DNA from: Bacillota bacterium
GTDB taxonomy: Bacteria > Bacillota > UBA994
DNA length: 35,589 nt
Reading direction: 5' to 3'
Assembly (NCBI GenBank): GCA_018333655.1
Contig: JAGXTJ010000043.1
Coordinates: forward strand, 1-35,589
The translations under genes were made by a program, and so were the position numbers. The notes below the pieces were generated by a model. That model saw nothing but the letters and a program-made list of their open reading frames with translations. It was not told where the DNA came from and made no database searches. Shown piece by piece: positions 23,503 to 30,097 of the stretch; position 1 is the first letter of the stretch; every line of letters begins with the position of its first letter.

Positions 23503-24317
23503 TAGTGGGCCTCCTCCTTAGGTGATGCGGGCCGCCTGGTAGCCAGATCAAAAGTGTAGTCCGCCGGCAGGACATGCAAGAGCACATCGCAGAGGGCTAA
23601 CGGTTCTTCGCTCGTGGTATCAGAGATGTCGCTGATAGTGATACCACGTCCGTCTAGAACGGTGACACAACCATTGCCTACCACGGTGAAGCGGCCTGAC
23701 GTGCTCACTTCAATGGCCGTGTCCTCATCTATACCCACACCTAGAATGTCAGGGTTTTGCGCCAAAGCACCCAGGAGACGCCCAATCCGCCCACGCTGCG
23801 CAAAGTGCTGGTCTACCATGGTGTGCTTTAAGAGACCTAGCCCCGGAGCCATGCGAATGGCTTCGCGCCGAGGCTCTTCCTCCCCGTCTCCCGCCACTAT
23901 CATGTTGTCGCTCATGGCTGAGGCTCCGGCACTTGTTCCTGCAATGACAGCACCCTGTAGGTAGAGCTCTTTGAGCAGGTCGTCAAGCAATGTCCCTCCC
24001 ACTAAGCTAGTGATACGCAGTTGATCGCCGCCCGTAAAGTACACACCGGTGGCCCCCTGCACTTTCACCATGGCTTCCCGGTCGTTGGCCTGCTGGCGAT
24101 TAGCTACGTGACAAACTTCAACCGACCGCACTCCGAGACTCCTAAAAATGTCGCGATATTCTTCGCCCACGGCAGTCTGAGCTTCGGCGGCAGCCGTAAG
24201 GATGGCAATTACGGCCTCACTACCCCCGGCTAACTCCACAAAGCGGCGCAGCACCGTACACTCGCCGCTCTTATCTTCAGCTCCACCAATTATTAATAGC
24301 ATCCCTTGCTGCTCCAT
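23502..24317 (-). CDS. cphB: Cyanophycinase CphB
   Basis: 271 residues from the ATG at 24317, which has GGAGG 11 bases upstream; a start at 24335 lacks a good site. An S51-family serine peptidase fold: LLIIGGAEDKSGE near the start, VYFTGGDQLRI, and the nucleophile motif GTSAGASAM with Ser129. It cleaves cyanophycin into Asp-Arg dipeptides in the cytoplasm. No signal peptide is visible, so it acts on the cell's own granules. It is the first gene of the long operon and overlaps cphA by one base, giving matched synthesis and breakdown. C-terminal LHVLPADYTFDL is also typical. Confidence 0.95.
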   Translation of the reverse strand: MEQQGMLLIIGGAEDKSGECTVLRRFVELAGGSEAVIAILTAAAEAQTAVGEEYRDIFRSLGVRSVEVCHVANRQQANDREAMVKVQGATGVYFTGGDQLRITSLVGGTLLDDLLKELYLQGAVIAGTSAGASAMSDNMIVAGDGEEEPRREAIRMAPGLGLLKHTMVDQHFAQRGRIGRLLGALAQNPDILGVGIDEDTAIEVSTSGRFTVVGNGCVTVLDGRGITISDISDTTSEEPLALCDVLLHVLPADYTFDLATRRPASPKEEAH

Positions 24318-24393
24318 ACTTGGGCAATCCTCCATCAGGCCAACTAGCGCCTCACTCTAGATTTGCCTTGTTCAGAGCAGGCTATACCGCGAC

Positions 24394-24426
24394 AAAAAAT
24401 ATCGCCCTTCACAAAGAAGAGCGATA
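24394..24426 (-). terminator. Rho-independent terminator after veg
   Basis: TATCGC (24400-24405) and GCGATA (24421-24426), extended by CTTC/GAAG inside after one mismatch, form a hairpin. On the minus strand it is followed by TTTTTTG. It lies between the veg stop and cphB, so veg has its own transcript. Confidence 0.85.
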
Positions 24427-24444
24427 CAGTCACCACAAATCTAT

Positions 24445-24723
24445 CTACTTGCCGAAATTAGCTACCAGACGTTGCTCGGGACCCCCAATGCAAAGTTCGA
24501 CTGCCTGTGTCAACAAATCGGCATAGCTTATCGACAAACAACCGGTGCTATGTTGATCACTTGTCCGCACAAGAAAATGATAGGGATAGGTACTCTCCAG
24601 AACACCCTCGCGCACCATTGCCTTGCGCCGCCCACGGTTGGCTTTTAGCCATACCTTTTCGCCAATATGCAGTTCAAGGTCTTTCCTAATAGTTGTCAAG
24701 TAACTGGTGTTCAATCCTACCAC
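24445..24723 (-). CDS. veg: Veg family protein
   Basis: 92 residues. LTTIRKDLELHIGEKVWLKANRGRRKAMVREGVLESTYPYHFLVR and SYADLLTQAVEL match the Veg fold; each part is shorter than a full repeat. In Bacillus subtilis Veg stimulates biofilm matrix genes by opposing SinR. Here the partner is unknown. The GTG at 24723 follows GGGAAAGG; a TTG at 24714 is also possible. Two strong sigma-A promoters upstream and a terminator downstream indicate a separate, abundant transcript, as for veg elsewhere. Its position beside ispE is conserved in Bacillota; cphBA intervene here. Confidence 0.9.
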   Translation of the reverse strand: MVGLNTSYLTTIRKDLELHIGEKVWLKANRGRRKAMVREGVLESTYPYHFLVRTSDQHSTGCLSISYADLLTQAVELCIGGPEQRLVANFGK

Positions 24724-24746
24724 CCTTTCCCTGCTTGTCTACATAG

Positions 24747-24775
24747 ATTGTACCAGCGCACGGATGGCTTGTCAA
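24747..24775 (-). promoter_or_regulatory. Proximal sigma-A promoter of veg
   Basis: On the minus strand TTGACA (complement of 24770-24775), a 17-bp spacer, and TACAAT (complement of 24747-24752). Near-perfect consensus, about 25 bases before the start codon. Confidence 0.9.
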
Positions 24776-24786
24776 GACAAACTTGT

Positions 24787-24815
24787 ATTATAGCAACGAC
24801 TTTTAGCCCTGTCAA
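24787..24815 (-). promoter_or_regulatory. Distal sigma-A promoter of veg
   Basis: On the minus strand TTGACA (complement of 24810-24815), 17 bp, TATAAT (complement of 24787-24792). Both hexamers match the consensus exactly, and the -35s of the two promoters are 40 bp apart. Confidence 0.92.
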
Positions 24816-25076
24816 GCGAAAAATTTGTGCCGCAGAACTGACGCATGAGATTTTTTAGAGCGCGCCAACCCGCAAAATGGGTCTATGGCAGCCTGCTAGG
24901 CGATAATTCGCGCAAAATCTGCCATGCTGAAAGCCAAAAATCCCTGTGTGTTAGGCGTCTCGGCGAGTCTGACTGATCCGAGGCAAAAAATGAGCACACG
25001 AAGACCACAGTATGAGTTACGGCCTTTATGGAACTCGCGCTAGGCAGATAATCGGGTTGTGTTTAGGTCTCCTTCA

Positions 25077-25229
25077 TGAACCAGGCGCAATTGTCCCCCG
25101 CGTTTGGATCAAGTTTCGCAGTTGCCTCGCGTCGAGCTTGATGTAGAGTAGGGCGTCACGGAGTCTCTGAATACAGCCTTGTATGCCAAACTCCTGCACT
25201 AGCTCTAGCAATGGAATTTCAATGAACAC
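25077..25229 (-). CDS. Short unrecognised open frame, possibly a gene remnant
   Basis: From a possible GTG at 25229 this gives 51 residues including FIEIPLLELVQEF, then IQRLRDALLYIKLDARQL, and it ends at TGA (25074-25076). The amphipathic helix pattern looks protein-like. No ribosome site is visible, the frame opens within the palindromic core repeat, and no domain is recognised. It may be the 3' tail of a deleted gene. Confidence 0.2.
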
Positions 25230-25245
25230 TGCAATTCTCCAAGTG
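25213..25245 (+). repeat. Palindromic core repeat, copy 2
   Basis: GGAATTTCAATGAACACTGC, then AATTCTCCAAGTG. It matches the insertion-sequence core at most positions, including GGAATTTCA and the following CCAAGTG, but one arm is mutated, so the hairpin is weaker. Confidence 0.55.
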
Positions 25246-25352
25246 GTTCATTTGAGATCCAAGCGTGACGGATAGGCCTGCACTATACCACAAGGTTGCT
25301 TCACAGGCTTGGTAAAACTGTGTAGCCAGCTCCGACAGGAAGGGCGAAGTAA

Positions 25353-26450
25353 CTACCGACCTTTCGTTGTCGCAATTATGAGCTCGCCGCAATTTGTCCC
25401 CACCAGTATCCAGCCGTGCTCGGAATGCTTCCAGTCGACCAGTCCCAATGGGTCAACCGCCGTCTTTATGTTTTCCCCTTGGATTTGAACATCAAAGCCT
25501 CTGCGCCCCCCGCTAAGCACAGAGATCACTGCCCCTCGGGATACGGTGGACAAATGAGCGGGTGGAGGGGTAATAGCGCCTGATCCCTCTTTCAAATCCC
25601 AAGTAAGTTCGCCTGTTAGCTCGTCAATTTTCGCATGCATAATGTAAGGAGATAAGTACCGGTAGCGGAAGTTGAGCGTGTTGTGGTCAATTCTAGTCAG
25701 CGCTTCTTCAGCCGCAAACGGGCTCCACTCTCTGGTTGCCCGAGGGAGAGTCCTTCCATCTAACCCGACTGCCGCAGGCATTGGCCGAGGAATCTCTGCG
25801 ATGACCCGCTTTCGACCTGAGGCAAGTTCGATGCGGAAAAGGCGACCCCTCCTGTCAACTATGAAAGCGGCGTCTGCTTCGACTAGGGGGAACGACAGCG
25901 GAGCAGCCCAAAACCTAAGCCGCTGCACACTGACCAGCGGTGCTGCCAAGTGCTGAACCCCATACTGAAAGGTGAAGTAATAAACCGCCCCCAGCAATAC
26001 AAGCATCTGAGCCGCGCCGACCATACGGTATGCTTTTGCCCCTTCTGTCTCTCGTATTTTGTGTACTAAGCGGCTAAGCACAAATGGCACCGCATAAATG
26101 ATGATCGTTGCAACGAACAATCGTGTGCTCATGAGGGAAGTCAACCCGTTTCTCCGATACATAAAATTCTCAAATAGGTTCCAGGCGATTGGGGCTAAGT
26201 AGGGTGTTGCCAAGACTAAACAGTTGGGGGTCCGTAAGGCGAGCACCAAACTAACTGGCAGGGCTAACAGAAGAGGATATGTCATATGGTATACCAGCGT
26301 ATAAAACTGGTCACTGGCGGTAGGTGGCAGGAAGCCGACAAACCACAGAATCCAAACACAACAGAGCAACGCGGCAATCATCACCGCCCCGGCGATGTCT
26401 TCATTAGTCATAGATAAACAATATTTCTTGGCTCTGTCCCATAATGGCAT
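25353..26450 (-). CDS. Polytopic membrane protein with large extramembrane C-terminal domain
   Basis: 365 residues. Hydrophobic segments lie at about residues 20-42, 48-70, 73-90, 108-128 and 143-163. The second half is soluble and probably folds as a beta-rich domain (FIVDRRGRLFRIELASGRKR, DELTGELTWDLKEGSG, GWILVGTNCGELIIATTKG). These short repeats suggest a propeller-like or sensor domain, but I do not recognise a family. The ATG has GGAGG 10 bases upstream. It lies 25 bp downstream of the PHP-domain gene and shares its direction, so the two may be co-expressed. No catalytic residues are obvious. Confidence 0.7.
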   Translation of the reverse strand: MPLWDRAKKYCLSMTNEDIAGAVMIAALLCCVWILWFVGFLPPTASDQFYTLVYHMTYPLLLALPVSLVLALRTPNCLVLATPYLAPIAWNLFENFMYRRNGLTSLMSTRLFVATIIIYAVPFVLSRLVHKIRETEGAKAYRMVGAAQMLVLLGAVYYFTFQYGVQHLAAPLVSVQRLRFWAAPLSFPLVEADAAFIVDRRGRLFRIELASGRKRVIAEIPRPMPAAVGLDGRTLPRATREWSPFAAEEALTRIDHNTLNFRYRYLSPYIMHAKIDELTGELTWDLKEGSGAITPPPAHLSTVSRGAVISVLSGGRRGFDVQIQGENIKTAVDPLGLVDWKHSEHGWILVGTNCGELIIATTKGR

Positions 26451-26475
26451 TACTTATGCGCCTCCTTCATATCAT

Positions 26476-27879
26476 TCATTCTGTGTATAGACAGGGGTAG
26501 GCCGATGGGCTGCTATTGCACCATCGGCCTACTCCTTGCGGCAGAAACAGCCGGCACGATATGTTAGAGCGTTGTTGCTGACGAATGAAAATCGGACTGG
26601 TGTAGATGGTGTCGGCTAACTCTGCTTCTCCACCCACGTGCTCTACTACGACGTGGTATGCCCTTTGCCCACCATCAAACCGGAAGCTAACGGGAATGAT
26701 TACAGTTTGGCCAGCGACTAAGCCACGAGTAGTTACCGTGCTACCTTGAAATGCGGGCACAGAGTTTTGCCCCGTATTGCCTACATAATTCTCAATAATC
26801 CTTACCGTGTAACTTCCAGCGCGTGCCGCCCGTAGCACGATCTCACCAATTACTGTGGCGTTAGCCGACATGGTAAACTGAGATCCTATTTCCTGCAAAA
26901 CGCCTTGAGCGTTCCTAAGCCTTAGCGTAGCGAAACCGCCCAACCGGCTAGCGACCGTTCTCCCAGCGCGTAAAGATACGCTCACAGTATCTTGCAGTAG
27001 GTGCCGCATGTCACTGGTCCATGAGGGTAGACCGATAAAGGTAAAATAGGAGATGCCAAAAAATTCACTGCCAGCGCCGCCCCAGTCGCTGCCGGTCCTA
27101 GCAGATGGGAAACCTTGGCCTGCAAAAGCATTGCTCAGACGCGCAACTATCTCTTGCCGCCAACGACCTACATGAGCGGAGCTCGGACAGAAACTGGTCT
27201 GCACACCACTCATCAACTCAAAGCCGTCGTAACGAGCGTTTATTACACCCCCTGGAGACCCTGGCACTGACCAAGCATCCCATTCAAAATGACCAGTGGG
27301 GTGCGCAATGGTCGCCGATGACCAACCGAGTCGATTCGCATTGATGTTCGAAAGCAAGTTGTCTGGCAAAAACCAGTTATATCTTAGTCCTGCTGTATCA
27401 AAGGAACCCCACCCAACTAGGTCTCGTATGCCGTATGCCAAAGCATGCCCGTTGTGTTCGGTATGCGACTGATTTACTGTAGAAGCGGCGACTTCTAGCC
27501 CTGGGAACATGGCCACTTGAGCGGTCGACGCAGCTCTGACTGTATCACGGTATGTTTCCCAAGTTGCTAACCAAGGCAAATACTGTGCCCGGTTGCTGCC
27601 AAAAATATCAGTCAACCAGATATTTGTCCCCATTGCTGGTATGGGCCATGCCCCCCGACGACCAGTCCCGCTCATCAGCGGGGCTAGCGGTTGGGTAGTA
27701 ATATACTGGCCTGCTGGCTCATCGGTAATATAGCCGATGGCATATCCTCTGTTTGCTAGCCTCGTTGCAAGCTCTGCAGGTGTGAATCGCCCATCTAAGG
27801 CAAACGTGCTGTGAAGATGCAAGTCTGCCGGAGTCCAAAAATAGTTAACGGCTAGCGGTTCCACATCTACGATCAACAC
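26476..27879 (-). CDS. PHP-domain protein (downstream part of a split gene)
   Basis: About 467 residues from a possible GTG at 27879, though no ribosome site is present. ADLHLHSTFALDGRFTPAEL near the start is the first metal-binding motif of the PHP phosphoesterase family. AMFPGLEVAA and IAHPTGHFEWD follow as probable further metal-site strands. A C-terminal beta-rich region covers about residues 310-450. The frame is in a different phase from the upstream signal-peptide ORF and probably forms one gene with it. The last 15 codons (QRSNISCRLFLPQGV and onward) overlap a long hairpin at 26497-26532. The likely role is an exported phosphoesterase; the substrate is unknown. Confidence 0.65.
   Translation of the reverse strand: MLIVDVEPLAVNYFWTPADLHLHSTFALDGRFTPAELATRLANRGYAIGYITDEPAGQYITTQPLAPLMSGTGRRGAWPIPAMGTNIWLTDIFGSNRAQYLPWLATWETYRDTVRAASTAQVAMFPGLEVAASTVNQSHTEHNGHALAYGIRDLVGWGSFDTAGLRYNWFLPDNLLSNINANRLGWSSATIAHPTGHFEWDAWSVPGSPGGVINARYDGFELMSGVQTSFCPSSAHVGRWRQEIVARLSNAFAGQGFPSARTGSDWGGAGSEFFGISYFTFIGLPSWTSDMRHLLQDTVSVSLRAGRTVASRLGGFATLRLRNAQGVLQEIGSQFTMSANATVIGEIVLRAARAGSYTVRIIENYVGNTGQNSVPAFQGSTVTTRGLVAGQTVIIPVSFRFDGGQRAYHVVVEHVGGEAELADTIYTSPIFIRQQQRSNISCRLFLPQGVGRWCNSSPSAYPCLYTE
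26497..26532. repeat. Perfect 12-bp inverted repeat at the 3' end of the PHP gene
   Basis: GTAGGCCGATGG (26497-26508) and CCATCGGCCTAC (26521-26532), with a 12-base loop. No T-run follows on either strand. It overlaps the last codons, so it may be an mRNA-protecting hairpin or an element that changed the C-terminus. Confidence 0.65.
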
Positions 27880-27910
27880 TTGGGGAATTTCAGTATTTAA
27901 TGAAATTCCA
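27877..27910 (-). repeat. Palindromic core repeat, copy 3 (at the frameshift)
   Basis: On the minus strand GGAATTTCA, TTAAATAC, TGAAATTCC, then CCAAGTGT. The arms are a perfect 9-bp pair (27901-27909 and 27884-27892). It matches the left end of the insertion sequence closely and sits on the point where the upstream ORF stops and the PHP frame takes over. Confidence 0.7.
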
Positions 27911-28522
27911 GTCGCCTTCCCAAGTTGCTGTGATCTCGCCTCTTTCCACAACCGCCCTAACTCTGTAATGACCGTCAGCAGCAACTTTGAAAGGCAGCTC
28001 GGACACATTGACGGGGAACAGCACCGGCGCCATCTCCCCACGCCGCTGCATCACCCCGCGCATACGCGCGTTGCCTTCCCTAAAGTCGTGTGCTTCGGCT
28101 GTGGATAGGGAAACTCGCTCGTCATTGCGTACGCGCAGGACAGACGCCCGTTGCCGATAGTTGTTCCAGTCTCTAAACGCTGCGCGGCTAATTTCATCAT
28201 CCAGCCGATGAACCGTCATGGTTCTTTGCGCCATGGGGACACTTCCCAGCAGGTCGTGCCCGTCAATACTAAACTCTGCCAAACGGGCTGTACGCGCACC
28301 GGGGCCAAACCCGACCAAAGTAAAGGGAAATTCCCACTGTATAGCATTAAGGTCATAAGCCTGAACATACGTCCCTAGAATAGCCATTTCAGGCGCTAGG
28401 TCAGCCGGAGCGGAGAAAGTAAACCCAGCAAAAACAGATACCAACAACAAACAACACAGCACTACAAAAACTAGACGTTTCGCAGATCTATTAGTGAGCC
28501 AAAGACCTTTTCCTGCCATCAT
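27890..28522 (-). CDS. Signal-anchored N-terminal part of the split PHP gene
   Basis: 210 residues. An N-terminal membrane segment or signal peptide (LVFVVLCCLLLVSVFAGFTFSA, residues about 18-39) is followed by a soluble domain of unknown fold. The ORF ends in DWNFIKY, encoded by the palindromic core repeat, just where the PHP frame would need to begin; a +1 shift would join them. The combined protein would have about 680 residues and be exported. The ATG has GGAGG upstream. A promoter with a -35 in the nearby insertion-sequence end lies at 28619-28647. It may be a decayed gene, an assembly error or real frameshifting. Confidence 0.6.
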   Translation of the reverse strand: MMAGKGLWLTNRSAKRLVFVVLCCLLLVSVFAGFTFSAPADLAPEMAILGTYVQAYDLNAIQWEFPFTLVGFGPGARTARLAEFSIDGHDLLGSVPMAQRTMTVHRLDDEISRAAFRDWNNYRQRASVLRVRNDERVSLSTAEAHDFREGNARMRGVMQRRGEMAPVLFPVNVSELPFKVAADGHYRVRAVVERGEITATWEGDWNFIKY

Positions 28523-28618
28523 AGGGATTCATCCTCCTTCGTCATTTTTTCGGCAACTACCGCAAGCGCTCTGCAGTCCTCCTTCCGACCTAATATTTAG
28601 CAGTTGTTGCCACATCTT

Positions 28619-28647
28619 ACTTTATCGCCACCTCTCCTGTATGTCAA
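28619..28647 (-). promoter_or_regulatory. Possible promoter with -35 in the insertion-sequence end
   Basis: On the minus strand TTGACA (complement of 28642-28647), a 17-bp spacer, TAAAGT (complement of 28619-28624). The -35 is the proposed tip of the deleted insertion sequence, and the -10 lies in host DNA. It points at the PHP gene, 100 bases away. Confidence 0.55.
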
Positions 28648-29015
28648 GGATATATGTGGCATGTCGTCGGACTGAGATATTGTCACCCTGTAAGCGGGCA
28701 GAGAAATGGAATTTCATCTGTGATTTCTCGGAAATCACACTAAACACTGAAATTCCCCAAATGTCACACAGTGGTTACCATTTCTGTCTAAAGTCCCCAT
28801 GGAAAAATACTTCGACCAAGAGCGATCCTTTCACCACTACGCCAACTCGAGAGAGGAGCGTAACACGCTAGGGGAGACCTAGTCCCCTCGCTCAACTACC
28901 AAACACCCCATTAAGTCAAGGGCCACCGTTCCCCCGTTCCCATCACTACCTAAGGTGACATTTTAGCTGTCTCGTTTAACGTGTTTTAGGGTGACGTTTT
29001 CACTGTCCATTGACA
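28642..29015 (+). mobile_element. Internally deleted, MITE-like relative of the insertion sequence at 2558
   Basis: 374 bp with both ends conserved: the left 28661-28770 matches 2580-2664, and the right part from 28799 matches 3946 onward. It keeps only the last 27 codons of a transposase (28799-28882, MEKYFDQERSFHHYANSREE). It also differs by scattered substitutions, an extra nested hairpin at 28717-28737 (TGTGATTTC/GAAATCACA), and a duplicated right-end motif. It therefore comes from a sister copy. It cannot move itself, but a transposase from the complete copy might act on its ends. Confidence 0.85.
28708..28767 (+). repeat. Palindromic core repeat, copy 4 (in the deleted element)
   Basis: GGAATTTCA ... 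TGAAATTCC with a nested 9-bp hairpin inserted between the arms, then CCAAATGTCAC. Confidence 0.7.
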
Positions 29016-29036
29016 GCGGAAATTTTACGCTGTCAA
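29010..29036. repeat. Inverted TTGACAGCG/CGCTGTCAA pair at the right end of the deleted element
   Basis: Perfect 9-bp arms (29010-29018 and 29028-29036) separated by 9 bases. The first is the right end of the element; the second has the orientation of a left end, which suggests a further element or a nested insertion once lay here. Confidence 0.55.
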
Positions 29037-29145
29037 TGTGAGTTGCCCTAGTCATGCCGCCTTGCGGTTCATTACCGTGCCCGAATGAAGGCATTGTGCA
29101 AGATGGCAGCGAATAGAGCAACATAACTTACTGGGAGGCAAGTGC

Positions 29146-29898
29146 ATGAAGCTAATTTCTTGGAACGTAAACGGCATACGCGCCGCCATGGGCAAGGGGT
29201 TTCTCGATTTCTTCACGAGCGTTGAGGCAGATATTTTCTGCATCCAAGAGAGCAAGATTTCGCCCGGGCAATTTGAAGTGCAGTTACCCGGCTATGAGCA
29301 GTACTACAACTACGCCGTCAAGAAGGGTTACTCAGGCACCGCCGTCTTCACCAAGCAGCCGCCGATTAACACCGGTTACGGCATCGGCCTAGCAGAGCAT
29401 GATCAAGAGGGTCGGGTGGTGACCCTAGAATTTGCCGACTACTACCTCGTCAATGTCTATACGCCTAACTCACAGCAAGAGCTAGCGCGACTAGCTTATC
29501 GCATGGAGTGGGACGATGCTTTCCGCGACTATCTTAAGTCCCTAGACGCCCACAAGCCTGTTATTTTGTGCGGAGACTTAAATGTTGCGCATCAAGAGAT
29601 CGATCTCAAGAATCCGAAGAGCAATCGGCGTAACGCCGGGTTTACCGATGAAGAGCGGGGCAAGTTTGAGGCACTGCTTTACGCCGGCTTTATTGATAGC
29701 TTCCGTCACTTTCACCCCGACCGCCGCGACGCCTATACTTGGTGGTCTTACTTTGCTAAGGCCCGCGAGCGCAATATCGGTTGGCGCATCGATTATTTCT
29801 GCGTCTCTAGCCGCCTCAGAGACAAGATGGCTAGCGCAGAAATACACCCTCATGTTCTTGGTTCAGACCATTGCCCGGTAGAGCTGGTGCTGCTTTAG
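29146..29898 (+). CDS. xthA: Exodeoxyribonuclease III family (ExoA/XthA)
   Basis: 250 residues. It has the endonuclease/exonuclease/phosphatase fold with [11 protein letters not shown] at the start, catalytic metal ligand E35 (CIQESK), VYTPNSQ at about 104-110, [11 protein letters not shown] with D144 and N146, and SDHCPVEL at the end. It cuts DNA at abasic sites and trims 3' ends in base-excision repair in the cytoplasm. The ATG follows GGGAGG at a normal distance. No partner gene is adjacent. Its 5' side is the mobile-element relic, and the next gene on the same strand starts 199 bp on, so it is probably monocistronic. Confidence 0.96.
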   Translation: MKLISWNVNGIRAAMGKGFLDFFTSVEADIFCIQESKISPGQFEVQLPGYEQYYNYAVKKGYSGTAVFTKQPPINTGYGIGLAEHDQEGRVVTLEFADYYLVNVYTPNSQQELARLAYRMEWDDAFRDYLKSLDAHKPVILCGDLNVAHQEIDLKNPKSNRRNAGFTDEERGKFEALLYAGFIDSFRHFHPDRRDAYTWWSYFAKARERNIGWRIDYFCVSSRLRDKMASAEIHPHVLGSDHCPVELVLL

Positions 29899-30018
29899 AC
29901 CGTTCTTGACCACTTGTCGCGTCGGGAGGCCTGGGGGCCGAAACTAGTGATCGCGAACACCTTGCGTTGCAGATCGCTGTTTTATTTTACTCCGCGGAGG
30001 GAAACAACTTTTTAGCCA

Positions 30019-30047
30019 TTGCGAAAGTATGTTCGTCCTGATATAGT
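30019..30047 (+). promoter_or_regulatory. Sigma-A-like promoter of the restriction-modification pair
   Basis: TTGCGA (30019-30024), 17-bp spacer, TATAGT (30042-30047), 50 bases before the methyltransferase start. Confidence 0.65.
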
Positions 30048-30057
30048 GATGTCAAAA

Positions 30058-30074
30058 GTGTTCCCAGGGTGCAC
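30058..30074 (+). promoter_or_regulatory. Candidate operator at the transcription start of the methyltransferase gene
   Basis: GTG-TTCCC-A-GGGTG-CAC is an interrupted palindrome covering about +5 to +20 relative to the promoter. It lies within a wider inverted pair (TGTCAAAAGTG and CACATTTTTGGCA). It is a plausible site for the N-terminal HTH of the methyltransferase. Confidence 0.4.
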
Positions 30075-30097
30075 ATTTTTGGCAGGGAGGTTACTAG

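Larger units (their letters stand above)
24816..25352. other. Gene-poor stretch with relics
   Basis: About 540 bp without a supported gene beyond the veg promoters. It holds two imperfect copies of GCTAGGCGATAAT near 24896 and 25040, a short open frame at 25077-25229, and a copy of the palindromic core at 25213-25245. It looks like decayed mobile DNA, but I cannot identify the source. Confidence 0.5.

Noticed and set aside
24896-25055. Direct repeats of GCTAGGCGATAAT as a CRISPR or integrase site
   Set aside because: Only two imperfect copies with no regular spacing and no cas or integrase gene nearby.
27890-28041. PHP ORF starting at 28041
   Set aside because: The part upstream of about 27900 overlaps the better-supported signal-peptide ORF in another frame and has no family similarity.
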